Shown piece by piece: positions 53,967-63,667 of a stretch of 64,000 nt of DNA. The DNA is taken from NCBI RefSeq assembly GCF_000367925.1, contig NZ_KB849164.1:270507-334506 (forward strand), given 5' to 3'. The notes under the pieces are model-generated. The model was not told the origin of the DNA, did no database searches, and saw only the letters and a list, made by a program, of their open reading frames with translations. The translations under genes and the position numbers were made by a program. This DNA is from Acinetobacter bohemicus ANC 3994 (GTDB taxonomy: Bacteria > Pseudomonadota > Gammaproteobacteria > Pseudomonadales > Moraxellaceae). The first letter of the stretch is position 1, and each line of letters starts with the position of its first letter.

Positions 53967-55295
53967 TTACTCTGCTTCTTCTTGAGTTTCATTTTCTGTG
54001 GGTTTTTCAAGTAAGCGGGTGACCAGTAATTGGTCAATCTTGAAATGGTCGACATCGACCACTTCAAACTTATAACCATCAAAATTCACGGCATCGGCAG
54101 GGCGTGGAATTTTGCGCAGCTTATACATCATAAAACCAGCAATGGTCTCATAATTTTCGTCATCTGGCATTTCATTAATTTCAAGCGCATGTTTGATATC
54201 TTCAATGGGCGTGCTGCCATCAATCAGCCATGAATTGTTATCACGTTTAATAATTTGCTGATCGGCTTCAATCGGAGTCACCCAATCGCCCATGACGGTA
54301 ATCATAATGTCGGAGAGGGTAATTACACCCACAACCAAGGCATATTCGTTAATAACGACCGCAAATTTTTCTTTGGTTGAGCGGAAGCGATCTAGTAATT
54401 CAGATAAGGTTAATGTATCTGGAATAGTCAGTACGTTACGAATGGTATTTTCGTTCAATTGCAATAAAGATTGATTGTTGAGAATACGCACCAAAATATC
54501 TTTGGCATCAATATAGCCAATCACATCATCAATATTTTCACTACACACTAAAAACTTAGAATATGGATATTCTGCAAGTTTTTGGCGAATGCTGGCTTCA
54601 GATTCTTTTAAGGTAAAAAACACCACATTTTCACGCGTGGTCATACTTGAGGGTACATTCCGTTCTTCAAGTTCAAATACATTTTCAATAAAATGATGTT
54701 CTTGCTTTTGTAGCACACCCGCTTGGGCACCCGCATCCATGACGGCTGAAATATCTGCGAAGGTAATATTGTCGTCACGAATGGTATTCACTTTAAACAA
54801 GCGGAACAATAAATTCGCGATGGCATTAATAATCCAAGCCAATGGTTTACAGACTTTAATAAAGATTTGAATTGGATTAATGACAGAGACCGCAATTTTT
54901 TCTGGTGCGATCATGGCCAAGCGTTTCGGCATTAAATCTGCAAAAAGAATAAAAAGTGAGGTCACTAAGGTAAAGGAGAGCGCAAAACCAATCGTTTCCG
55001 TCCAAGGCCCTTGATAAATACGATCAATAAGCGTGACGAAATAGGGACGGAAGGCAGCCTCACCTAAAATACCACCCAGAATGGCAACGGCATTTAAGCC
55101 AATTTGTGAAGCAGCAAAGAAGTCAGCAGATTGTGCTTGTAAGTCTAAAACTTTCTGTGCGCGTTCATCGCCAGATTCAGCAAGAATTTTAAGTTTGACC
55201 TTGCGTGCACCAGCAAGGGCAATTTCAGTTAAAGAGAGGAAACCGGCTCCTGCAATCAGTATTACGATGATGAGGATATTCTGGAAAAGGCTCAC
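53967..55295 (-). CDS. CNNM/CorC-type (hemolysin family) membrane protein
   Basis: This 442-residue inner-membrane protein of the UPF0053 group has an N-terminal CNNM (DUF21) domain with about four segments (ILIIVILIAGAGFLSLTEIALAGARKVKLKILAESGDERAQ...). A pair of CBS domains follows (NVPSSMTTRENVVFFTLKE..., RNVLTIPDTLTLSELLDRF...), then a C-terminal CorC_HlyC domain (WLIDGSTPIEDIKHALEINEMP...YKFEVVDVDHFKIDQLLV). Members affect magnesium/cobalt efflux or are of unknown function. The "hemolysin" label is historical. Standard length. Confidence 0.9.
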   Translation of the reverse strand: MSLFQNILIIVILIAGAGFLSLTEIALAGARKVKLKILAESGDERAQKVLDLQAQSADFFAASQIGLNAVAILGGILGEAAFRPYFVTLIDRIYQGPWTETIGFALSFTLVTSLFILFADLMPKRLAMIAPEKIAVSVINPIQIFIKVCKPLAWIINAIANLLFRLFKVNTIRDDNITFADISAVMDAGAQAGVLQKQEHHFIENVFELEERNVPSSMTTRENVVFFTLKESEASIRQKLAEYPYSKFLVCSENIDDVIGYIDAKDILVRILNNQSLLQLNENTIRNVLTIPDTLTLSELLDRFRSTKEKFAVVINEYALVVGVITLSDIMITVMGDWVTPIEADQQIIKRDNNSWLIDGSTPIEDIKHALEINEMPDDENYETIAGFMMYKLRKIPRPADAVNFDGYKFEVVDVDHFKIDQLLVTRLLEKPTENETQEEAE

Positions 55296-55349
55296 GAATC
55301 CACCTGTAGATCATCATTATTATGGAATATTTTTAACACAAAAGAATGG

Positions 55350-55374
55350 GAGGTAGTAAAGAGATTACTACCTC
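55350..55374 (-). terminator. Hairpin downstream of the LysR-type gene, possible terminator
   Basis: GAGGTAGTAA-agaga-TTACTACCTC, a perfect 10-bp stem 50 bases after the regulator's stop. The following minus-strand bases (CCATTCTTTT) contain only a delayed T-run, so it might instead be a protein-binding site. Confidence 0.5.
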
Positions 55375-55423
55375 GATAGGCACAGTATAAGCTTAAAAAA
55401 GAAGAATTTAAGAATTTTTCTGT

Positions 55424-56413
55424 TTAATAGTGAGAAAATTGTGAGTTATTCATAAGAAATTCACGATTTTCTTCTTCAATCATTTGACGAGCAACGTACA
55501 GAATAAGCTGACGTAACCAGCGGTGTGCAGGATGATGATGCAAGAGCGGACACCAAGCCATTTTTAATTCAAATTCAGGAATATAGAATGGTGGATCTTT
55601 AATCAGCAAATTTGAATTGTTTGATTGGAGATGTGCAATACGGCTAGGTAAGGTTGCAATCAAATCGACATTCGAGGCCAAAAGAGCAGGCATTTGATAG
55701 TGACGAGTAAAGACGGAAATCTTACGTTTTTGACCAATACGCTCTAGTGCTTGATCAATCCAACCGAGTCCAGCTTGTTTTTCAGGATTGACCCCGAAAC
55801 CAACGCCCATACCGGTTTTAGACACCCAAATATGTTGCGCATCTAGGTAGCTTTTCAGATTTAAATTGGATGCCGCAGGGTGTTTATTGTTCAATAAACA
55901 AGAAAAGCTGTCACGCCAAACCAAGACTTGGTGAAAACTTTGTGGAATTTCATTAAAGCGGTTAATGGCTAAATCAACTTTACCTTGCTCCATGTCACGG
56001 TATGACACGTCACTTGGGGTTAAAAAGTCAAGCACGACATTGGGTGCTTCAGAGCGTAAGGCTTTGACTAGACGAGGAACCAGTGTCGCTTCAGCATAGT
56101 CCGAGGTCATAATGCGGAAAACACGGTTCGAGGTATAAGGACGAAATTCGGTACGTGGTTCCAAGATCATGGATAAATCAGACAAGGCATCACGGATACG
56201 AGGTTGAAGTTCGAGTGCACGTTCTGTTGGGGTCATTCCTTCAGAAGAGCGAATAAGGAGGGGATCATTAAATAAATTACGTAAACGACGTAAAATATTA
56301 CTCATGGCGGGTTGGGTAACACCCAATTGTTCTGCTGCGCGGGTTACATTTTTTTCACGTAAAAGTACATCGAGGTAAATTAATAGATTGAGGTCGACAC
56401 GCTCCAAATTCAT
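55424..56413 (-). CDS. LysR-type transcriptional regulator
   Basis: This 329-residue regulator has an N-terminal winged helix-turn-helix (MNLERVDLNLLIYLDVLLREKNVTRAAEQLGVTQPAMSNILRRLRNLFNDPLLIRSSEGMTPT). The effector domain has the layout of the NahR/NodD-like aromatics subgroup, but the ligand is unknown. I start at the ATG at 56413. A TTG at 56434 would add seven residues. It is divergent from the isocitrate lyase gene with an unusually large 811-base gap, and could control it. It is not a known glyoxylate-shunt regulator in this genus as far as I can tell. Confidence 0.85.
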   Translation of the reverse strand: MNLERVDLNLLIYLDVLLREKNVTRAAEQLGVTQPAMSNILRRLRNLFNDPLLIRSSEGMTPTERALELQPRIRDALSDLSMILEPRTEFRPYTSNRVFRIMTSDYAEATLVPRLVKALRSEAPNVVLDFLTPSDVSYRDMEQGKVDLAINRFNEIPQSFHQVLVWRDSFSCLLNNKHPAASNLNLKSYLDAQHIWVSKTGMGVGFGVNPEKQAGLGWIDQALERIGQKRKISVFTRHYQMPALLASNVDLIATLPSRIAHLQSNNSNLLIKDPPFYIPEFELKMAWCPLLHHHPAHRWLRQLILYVARQMIEEENREFLMNNSQFSHY

Positions 56414-57224
56414 ATAAAAAATACCGATAATCAAGCCATGAAATTATATTGATTATGCCATAAGCAGCAAGGCTTGTGTAGGAAATATGATGAAAAAAAA
56501 GACGTTATAAAATAGAATCATATATGGTTCTATTATGGTGCATCATGTTCTTTTTTGTTGCAAATTCTGTGACATGAGAAACTCATTTTTAAGCCAGCTC
56601 CATATAATTTTTGGTCTAAGGTAACTCCAGATCTTGTATTTTATCGATTGAAGGATGGGTATTGTAATTGCGATAAGACAAACTGTGTTGCGCTTTTATT
56701 CGAGGTGGCTAAATGCAATTTATTTTAACGTGATTACCGTTTTGAAGCATTAAGTCTAGATAGCGGCCGTTTTTAAAACCGTTAAATATAGCCATTGAAA
56801 ATGCTGAAGGCTTGGCTATTTATAGGGGTAATTATAAGCAGTGCTTATTTTAAATATGCTGATCATAAAACAGATAAAAACCGAATTATTTTATAAAATC
56901 AGGCTTATTCAAAAGTTTAAGACTTAGGTCTAATGAAGAAAAAATAGGGGCTGAATATATTTTTACTGTGAAAAATAAAAAATGACAACTTATTTAAATG
57001 AATAATAACAATGGTTTAAATATAGACATCATAATTATAATACGACTTTGATCTACATATTTTTTAAATAAATATTGAAAATCAACATAGAATATTGGAT
57101 TAATTATTTGACTCGATCTAAGCTGTACCCATAACAACGAAGCGCTCTAAATCTGAACAATTGTATACCGAGCAGATTTAGTTCTTCGATTGATGAAATC
57201 CTAATATTATTACAGGAAAATATC
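56414..57224. other. 811-base intergenic region between the LysR gene and aceA
   Basis: This very AT-rich stretch holds no ORF I can support. It contains a 24-bp near-palindrome (56511-56534, AATAGAA...TTCTATT around CATATATG) about 100 bases upstream of the regulator start, and a possible aceA promoter with TTGACT at 57108-57113 (the -10 region near 57130 is poor). A ribosome site ACAGGAA precedes aceA. Whether it hides a decayed gene or a small RNA cannot be told. Confidence 0.5.
56511..56534. promoter_or_regulatory. 24-bp palindrome upstream of the LysR gene
   Basis: AATAGAA-t-CATATATG-g-TTCTATT is symmetric except for one central-flank pair. It has the form expected for a dimeric regulator's operator. 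The LysR protein itself is the obvious candidate, but its consensus (T-N11-A) is not strictly matched. Confidence 0.45.
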
Positions 57225-58826
57225 ATGTCTACATATCAAACAGCAGTAGATGCAATCCGTGAATTAAAAGCAAAATTCGGTAGCACTTGGCGCGATATCA
57301 GCCCAGAAGATGCTGCACGTATGCAAATGCAAAACCAATTCAAAACTGGTTTAGATATTGCTAAATATACAGCTGCGATTATGCGTCGTGATATGGCGGC
57401 TTATGATGCTGATTCTAGCCAATACACTCAGTCTTTAGGCTGCTGGCATGGTTTCATCGCACAACAAAAAATGATTGCGAACAAAAAATACTTCGGTACA
57501 ACTGACCGTCGTTACATCTACCTTTCTGGTTGGATGGTTGCTGCACTTCGTTCAGAATTCGGTCCACTTCCTGACCAATCTATGCACGAAAAAACTTCAG
57601 TACCTGCTTTGATCGAAGAAATCTACACTTTCCTTCGTCAAGCTGATGCGAAAGAATTAAACGATTTGTTCCGTGCGCTTAAAAAAGCAAACGAAGCTGG
57701 TGATACTGCTAAAGCTGCTGAAATCACTGCTCAAATCGACGGTTTCCAAACTCACGTTGTGCCAATTATTGCGGACATCGATGCTGGTTTCGGTAACGAA
57801 GAAGCGACTTACTTACTTGCTCGTAAAATGATCGAAGCTGGTGCTTGTGCGCTTCAAATTGAAAACCAAGTATCTGATGCTAAACAGTGTGGTCACCAAG
57901 CTGGTAAAGTAACTGTTCCACATGAAGACTTCATCTCTAAAATCCATGCATTACGTTATGCATTCTTAGAAATGGGTCTTGATGACGGTATCATCGTTGC
58001 GCGTACTGACTCTGAAGGCGCTGACTTGACTCAAAAAATCCCAGTGGTTAAAGAGCCAGGTGACATCGCTTCTCAATACATCGGTTTCCTAGACACAGTT
58101 GAAATTGACATTGCTGATGCTCAAGAAGACGAAATCTTGATCAAACGTGATGGTAAATTACACCGTCCTAAGCGTTTACCTTCTGGTCTTTACCAGTTCC
58201 GTGCTGACACTCAAATTGACCGTGTTGTACTTGACTGTGTATCTAGCCTTCAAAACGGTGCTGACTTACTTTGGATCGAAACTGCGACGCCAAACGTTGA
58301 AGAAATCGCTCACATGGTTAACCGTGTACGTGAAACAGTTCCAAATGCGAAGCTTGTTTACAACAACAGCCCATCATTCAACTGGACTTTAAACTTCCGT
58401 CAACAGTCTTATGACCGTTTTGTTGCTGAAGGTAAAGATGTTTCTGCTTACGACCGTGCTAAATTAATGAGCGCTGAGTATGACGAAACTGAATTAGCTG
58501 CTGATGCTGACGAAAAAGTTCGTACATTCCAAGCTGACGCTTCTCGTGAAGCGGGTGTGTTCCATCACTTGATCACACTTCCGACTTACCACACAGCTGC
58601 TCTTTCTACTCATGAGCTTGCACAAGGTTACTTCGGCGATCAAGGTATGCTTGCTTATGTTGCTGGCGTACAACGTAAAGAAATCCGCGGTACGATTGCA
58701 TGTGTTAAACACCAAGCAATGGCTGGTTCTGACATCGGTGATGATCACAAAGAAATCTTCTCTGGTGACAACGCTCTTAAAGCGCATGATGATGCTAAAA
58801 ACACAATGAACCAATTCGGTGGTTAA
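57225..58826 (+). CDS. aceA: Isocitrate lyase
   Basis: This enzyme (533 residues, longer than E. coli AceA) cleaves isocitrate to succinate and glyoxylate, needed for growth on acetate, fatty acids and alkanes. It belongs to the Pseudomonas/Acinetobacter-type ICL family. The catalytic cysteine is C222 in the motif DAKQCGHQAGKVTVPHEDF. The metal-binding segment is ADIDAGFGNEEATYLLARKM, and the substrate segment NNSPSFNWT. Codon use is strongly biased (highly expressed pattern). A solid terminator follows. It fits the rubredoxin/alkane theme elsewhere in the window. Confidence 0.96.
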   Translation: MSTYQTAVDAIRELKAKFGSTWRDISPEDAARMQMQNQFKTGLDIAKYTAAIMRRDMAAYDADSSQYTQSLGCWHGFIAQQKMIANKKYFGTTDRRYIYLSGWMVAALRSEFGPLPDQSMHEKTSVPALIEEIYTFLRQADAKELNDLFRALKKANEAGDTAKAAEITAQIDGFQTHVVPIIADIDAGFGNEEATYLLARKMIEAGACALQIENQVSDAKQCGHQAGKVTVPHEDFISKIHALRYAFLEMGLDDGIIVARTDSEGADLTQKIPVVKEPGDIASQYIGFLDTVEIDIADAQEDEILIKRDGKLHRPKRLPSGLYQFRADTQIDRVVLDCVSSLQNGADLLWIETATPNVEEIAHMVNRVRETVPNAKLVYNNSPSFNWTLNFRQQSYDRFVAEGKDVSAYDRAKLMSAEYDETELAADADEKVRTFQADASREAGVFHHLITLPTYHTAALSTHELAQGYFGDQGMLAYVAGVQRKEIRGTIACVKHQAMAGSDIGDDHKEIFSGDNALKAHDDAKNTMNQFGG

Positions 58827-58844
58827 TCCTCCCAATTGATTCAG

Positions 58845-58873
58845 AAAAAACCCTGCGTAAGCAGGGTTTTTTT
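58845..58873 (+). terminator. Intrinsic terminator of aceA
   Basis: AAAAAACCCTGC-gtaa-GCAGGGTTTTTTT, a strong, symmetrical stem. Confidence 0.9.
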
Positions 58874-58954
58874 ATGGCTGTTAATTGAAGTAAGCACAAG
58901 CTATAAAGATTAAGGAAGCTATAAGATTTACATTTATATGATGAACTGCCATGG

Positions 58955-59329
58955 TTAAGAGATTAAAATCAGCAGCCATGTAATAAAAATAATGCTTAAA
59001 GCCACAAATTGCGCAGCACTGCCCATATCTTTGGCATTTTTTGATAGTGCATGTTTTTCTAAAGAAATACGATCGACAACTGCTTCAATCGCAGAATTAA
59101 ATAATTCCACAATCAGTGCAAGTAAACAGACAGCAATCATTAATGCTTGTTCTACACGGGACACATCAAGCAAAAAACTACAGGGAATGAGGACGACATT
59201 TAAAAATGTAATTTGTCGAAAAGCGGCTTCATTGAAAAATGCAGCTTTAAAACCAGACAGGGAGTATGAGGTGGCATTGATAATGCGTTTTAAGCCTGTT
59301 GAGCCTTTGAAGGGGGAATAATGGTTCAT
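58955..59329 (-). CDS. dgkA: Diacylglycerol kinase
   Basis: This 124-residue trimeric inner-membrane kinase recycles diacylglycerol from membrane-derived glycan and LPS modification into phosphatidate. It has the N-terminal amphipathic helix (GSTGLKRIINATSYSLSGFKAAFFNEAAFRQ) and the conserved ELFNSAIEAVVDRIS active-site segment (E and D of the family). The last segment is KDMGSAAQFVALSIIFITWLLIL. Length typical. It is convergent with aceA and divergent from the RND pump gene (322-base gap). Confidence 0.95.
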   Translation of the reverse strand: MNHYSPFKGSTGLKRIINATSYSLSGFKAAFFNEAAFRQITFLNVVLIPCSFLLDVSRVEQALMIAVCLLALIVELFNSAIEAVVDRISLEKHALSKNAKDMGSAAQFVALSIIFITWLLILIS

Positions 59330-59442
59330 AACTCAAATTTTTCATCAGTTTTAGACAAAATAGAGCAAATTTATTAAATAGAGATTAATTTCAAAAAGGT
59401 TTCTTTAAAAAGTGCTAGTTTCAAGCGAGTGTTAACCGTGTG

Positions 59443-59466
59443 ATGATAAATACGGGAAATTATCAT
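59443..59466. promoter_or_regulatory. Inverted repeat upstream of the RND pump gene
   Basis: ATGATAA (59443-59449) and TTATCAT (59460-59466) are separated by 10 bases, in the 322-base gap between dgkA and the RND gene. It is compatible with a repressor operator, but no local regulator gene is present to test this. Confidence 0.4.
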
Positions 59467-59651
59467 AGGATAATTTTGATTCTATATAGGCATCTTCATT
59501 GTTTCTCCTTATTTGTAGTGAAAAATTATTTTTCTGTTAAATTTTATTGTGTTTTGACTTTTAGTCACTGAATATCAACATAAATTTGCTAAATTAAAAA
59601 ACAGTTTTGAATGTTTAGCAATCTCACCTTTTTATACTGCGATCAATTCAT

Positions 59652-62600
59652 ATGCTGTCGAAATTTTTTATTCAACGACCAATCTTTGCTGGCGTATTGG
59701 CTATTATTGTCATGGCTTTTGGGCTTTTCGCAGTGTTGAATTTACCCGTAGAACGTTACCCCGATATTGCACCACCACGCATTACCGTAAGTGCAACGTA
59801 TACGGGTGCGTCGGCTGAAACGGTGGAAGAAAGTGTTACCCAAGTTTTAGAACAGCAAATTAAAGGCATTGATGATTTACTGTATTTTAGTTCCAGTAGT
59901 GATTCATCGGGTCGTAGTCGAATTAGTATCAGTTTTGAAAATGGAACCGATCCAGATACCGCTCAAGTGCAAGTACAAAATGCAATTAACGGTGTGCTGA
60001 ATCGTTTACCTGAAGATGTACAGCGTCAAGGGGTTAATGTTTACAAGTCCTTAGGCGATACCCATATGGTGATTGGCTTGTACGATGCTTCGGGAAAAAG
60101 TGACAATATTGAGTTGTCCGATTATATGATGACGCATTTGGAGCAAGATTTAGCCCGTATTGAAGGCATTGGTGAGGTGGATGTTTTTGGCTCACAATAT
60201 GCCATGCGCATTTGGTTAAACCCCTTAAAATTAAAACAATATAACTTAATGCCCAGTGACATTCGTGCCGCAGTCGAAGCGCAGAATACCCAAGTGGCGG
60301 CTGGGGCAATTGGTGATTTACCTGTTTTAAAAGATCAATATTTAAATGCCAAAGTGACTTCAGGTTCGCGCTTAAAAAGCGTCAAAGAATTTGAAAATAT
60401 CATTGTTAAATCGACCAGAGACGGCAGTTTTATCTATTTAAAAGATGTCGCACGCATTGAGTTAGGTGCAGAAAACTATCAGTCATTTAACACCATTAAT
60501 GGTTTTCCCTCTGCGGGAATGGGCATTTCTTTAGCCTCAGGTGCCAATGCTTTAGCGACTTCGGCTTTAATTAAGGCCGAAGTCGATCATCTGACAACAC
60601 AATTGCCTGACGGCTATCAGTTGGTTTATCCACGGGATAATACGCCATTTGTCCAAGAATCGATTAAGGAAGTGGTCAAAACACTGTTTGAAGCGATTTT
60701 GTTGGTGATCGTGGTGATGTTCATTTTTTTACAAAATTGGCGCGCGACACTTATTCCAACTATTACTGTGCCCGTGGTGATTTTGGGGACAATGGCGGTG
60801 TTGTCTGTGCTGGGCATGAGTATCAATACTTTAACTTTGTTTGCCTTGGTTTTGGCGATAGGGCTTTTGGTTGATGATGCGATTGTGGTGGTTGAAAATG
60901 TTGAACGCTTGATGCACGAGAAGAATTTAACAGCAAAACAAGCATCCATTGAGTCTATGCAAGAAATTAGCGGCGCATTGATTGGGATTACCTTGGTGCT
61001 GACGGCGGTATTTATTCCGATGGCATTTTTTAGTGGCTCGACGGGCGTGATTTATCGCCAATTTTCAATAACTTTAGTGGCTGCAATGGCTCTATCCTTG
61101 GCTGTGGCACTGATTTTAACCCCCGCTTTATGCGCACTGATTTTAAAACCCAATCCACAACCTGCCAAATGGGCACAGTGGTTTAATCAAAAATTAGAGG
61201 CTTTAAAGCAGCATTATTTAAAATTATCCAAGCTGACGATTCAGTACAAAGCCATTTCCCTCATTGTTTTTGTGGCATTGATGACTGTTTTTGCATTGTT
61301 CTATCGTGCTTTACCCACCAGTTTTATTCCCAGTGAAGATCAGGGCATTTTAAATGTACAGTTTAAACTGCTCGATGGTGCACCGATGTCAAAAAGTCGA
61401 GACATTGGTGAACAGATTCGACAATATTTCTTAGAACATGAAAAAGAGAATGTCAATCTGGTGATGATTCGCTATGGTCGTAATTTTTCCGGCACAGGGC
61501 AAAATTTGGGTCAGGGCTTTATTGCATTAAAACATTGGGATGAGCGTTCTGGACAAGAAAACTCAGCACAAGCCATCCGTGAGCGTGCCTTAAAATATTT
61601 TAAAACTAATCCGAATGCACAAATTAGTGTAAGTTTGCCATCTTCGGTCAGTGGTTTAGGTCAAACTGATGGACTGGATTTCTGGATTCGCGATGTGAAT
61701 GGTCAAGGTCGCCAGTATCTAGAGCGTGAATTTAAGCAATTACAAGAACAAGCAAAACAATATAGGACTTTTGAAAACCTCGATAAGCGCTCCAACCCAG
61801 ATAAAGCTGAACTCAAGGTCAATGTTGATCAGAAACTTGCCATGGCAAATGGGTTATCACAAGCTGCCATTAATAGCACATTGTCCAGTGCATGGGGTGG
61901 CAGTTATATCAATGATTTTATTGACCGTGGTCGGATTAAACGGGTCATGATGCAAGGTGATGCTGAATTCCGTTCAAAGCCCGAAGATTTGCACTATTGG
62001 TCTGTACGTAATGATCTGAATCAAATGATTTCTTTTAGTCATTTTGCCAATGTGACTTGGAGCGGTGGACCTGAAGTGGTCAATCGCTATATGGGGTATA
62101 CAGCATTGCAAATGGAAGCAGATACCGCTAAAAATGTCAGTTCAGGCGCTGCCATGCAAGACGTCTCTCGGCTGGTGGAACAGCAATCTGGTATTGATGT
62201 GGCATGGAGCGGTTTATCTTTTGAAGAGCAAAAATCAAGTAACCAATCACTGCTGTTATATCTGGTGTCAATTGGCTTTATTTTTCTATGCTTAGCTGCA
62301 CTTTATGAAAGTTGGTCTATTCCGAGTGCAGTCATGAGTGCGATTCCGCTCGGGATTGGCGGCAATATCTTATTTAGTTATTTTGTCGGATTTCCCAATG
62401 ATATTTATTTCCAAATTGCTTTGCTGACCACCATTGGCTTGTCCTGTAAAAATGCCATTTTAATTGTTGAGTTTGCGTCCTTAGCGCAACAACAAGGCAA
62501 AAATGCGATTGAAGCTGCACTGGAAGGTGCGAGCCTACGCTTACGTCCCATTCTGATGACCTCATTGGCCTTTGGTGCAGGCGTGATTCCATTGGTCTTT

Positions 62601-62756
62601 GCTTTTGGTGCGGGTGCTGCCAGTCGTCAAGAAATTGGCGTGAGTGTGTTAGGTGGGGTTATTTTTGCAACCATTTTGGTGCTGATTTTTATTCCATTTA
62701 TGTATGTGTTGATACGCACGCTGTTTAAACCCAAAACCAGTGCCAATTCATCTTAA
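59652..62756 (+). CDS. RND-family multidrug efflux pump, inner-membrane component (AcrB/AdeJ type)
   Basis: This 1034-residue HAE1-type RND permease would form a homotrimer exporting drugs or lipids by proton antiport. It shows FFIQRPIFAGVLAIIVMAFGLFAV (TM1) and the porter domains. TM4 has the proton-relay pair D408-D409 (GLLVDDAIVVVEN), the partner lysine lies in SCKNAILIVEF (TM10 region), and the C-terminal core is standard. No membrane-fusion (AdeI-like) or outer-membrane (AdeK-like) gene is adjacent, so it must recruit subunits encoded elsewhere or be an orphan. An inverted repeat (59443-59466) lies upstream. Confidence 0.93.
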   Translation: MLSKFFIQRPIFAGVLAIIVMAFGLFAVLNLPVERYPDIAPPRITVSATYTGASAETVEESVTQVLEQQIKGIDDLLYFSSSSDSSGRSRISISFENGTDPDTAQVQVQNAINGVLNRLPEDVQRQGVNVYKSLGDTHMVIGLYDASGKSDNIELSDYMMTHLEQDLARIEGIGEVDVFGSQYAMRIWLNPLKLKQYNLMPSDIRAAVEAQNTQVAAGAIGDLPVLKDQYLNAKVTSGSRLKSVKEFENIIVKSTRDGSFIYLKDVARIELGAENYQSFNTINGFPSAGMGISLASGANALATSALIKAEVDHLTTQLPDGYQLVYPRDNTPFVQESIKEVVKTLFEAILLVIVVMFIFLQNWRATLIPTITVPVVILGTMAVLSVLGMSINTLTLFALVLAIGLLVDDAIVVVENVERLMHEKNLTAKQASIESMQEISGALIGITLVLTAVFIPMAFFSGSTGVIYRQFSITLVAAMALSLAVALILTPALCALILKPNPQPAKWAQWFNQKLEALKQHYLKLSKLTIQYKAISLIVFVALMTVFALFYRALPTSFIPSEDQGILNVQFKLLDGAPMSKSRDIGEQIRQYFLEHEKENVNLVMIRYGRNFSGTGQNLGQGFIALKHWDERSGQENSAQAIRERALKYFKTNPNAQISVSLPSSVSGLGQTDGLDFWIRDVNGQGRQYLEREFKQLQEQAKQYRTFENLDKRSNPDKAELKVNVDQKLAMANGLSQAAINSTLSSAWGGSYINDFIDRGRIKRVMMQGDAEFRSKPEDLHYWSVRNDLNQMISFSHFANVTWSGGPEVVNRYMGYTALQMEADTAKNVSSGAAMQDVSRLVEQQSGIDVAWSGLSFEEQKSSNQSLLLYLVSIGFIFLCLAALYESWSIPSAVMSAIPLGIGGNILFSYFVGFPNDIYFQIALLTTIGLSCKNAILIVEFASLAQQQGKNAIEAALEGASLRLRPILMTSLAFGAGVIPLVFAFGAGAASRQEIGVSVLGGVIFATILVLIFIPFMYVLIRTLFKPKTSANSS

Positions 62757-62970
62757 ATTGGCAGTAAATGAGTAAAACAATAACATCAGTAAGATTGCAT
62801 TCGGTGTTTGCCTGAAAATAAGTAGCAAGCTCAAGCTATTTAGGAGCTAGATATTGACCCGTTGCTAACTGAAGTTGCGCTATAAATTTATCATATCAAT
62901 ACAAATTTTGATGCCAAGATGTGGTGTAATCGTAATGATTTAGAGCAATGATTTTCTTGGAATTTAGGCT

Positions 62971-63558
62971 ATGTCAGAGCAACCACAAAAAAAACTCAGC
63001 CAACAAGAAGTGGTGCGATTAGAACGAGATTTGGCCAAGTTTGCCAATATGATGGATTCGGTGGTGCGTATTCCATTTACCAAACAAGGGGTCGGGGCAG
63101 ATGCCGCGTTAAGTACCATTCCTGTGGCGGGTGATATTGCTGGGTTTGCATTGACGTGTTATGCCATTTATAAAGCCAAACAAATTGGCGTGCCGCAGAG
63201 CAAATTAAATTCTGTCATGAAATTGGCGATGATGGATGCAGTCATTGGTTTTATTCCTGTGATTGGCACTATTTTTGATATTTTTATTCGCCCAAGTCGC
63301 AGGGCTTTAACTGTTGTGCATGAGCATATTCGAGCTGAATATCAGATTCAGAGTGATTCACATGTGCTGCATCCCTTTTTGCATGAAAGATTAGAGCGTA
63401 AACAGCAGATGTCGGCGTTTTGGCGTAATCCTGTAATCGCATGGATTTGGCTGCATATTCCCGACCTTTTAGGGGCGATTGTTTTAGTCTTGATGTTGAT
63501 TGCGATGTGGTTTGGACTGAGCTGGCTATGGGATTGGTTTCAAGCTCTAAGTGTTTAG
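62971..63558 (+). CDS. DUF4112 membrane protein
   Basis: This 195-residue protein has a DUF4112 core: LAKFANMMDSVVRIPFTKQGVGADAALSTIPVAGDIAGFALTCYAIYKAKQIGVPQSKLNSVMKLAMMDAVIGFIPVIGTIFDIFIRPSRRAL. A C-terminal transmembrane segment (DLLGAIVLVLMLIAMWFGLSWLWDWF, about 162-187) follows. The family is widespread and uncharacterised. There is no operon partner: the RND pump ends 214 bases upstream, and the downstream region holds element B2. Confidence 0.82.
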   Translation: MSEQPQKKLSQQEVVRLERDLAKFANMMDSVVRIPFTKQGVGADAALSTIPVAGDIAGFALTCYAIYKAKQIGVPQSKLNSVMKLAMMDAVIGFIPVIGTIFDIFIRPSRRALTVVHEHIRAEYQIQSDSHVLHPFLHERLERKQQMSAFWRNPVIAWIWLHIPDLLGAIVLVLMLIAMWFGLSWLWDWFQALSV

Positions 63559-63667
63559 CTTGTTTTGTGGATAAAAAATAGACAACCTGCATAAGTCAAA
63601 AAATGTTCAATATTCTATTTTTAAAATCAGCACTGCCTCATTTGAGTGCTTCAATTTTTATGCCTTT

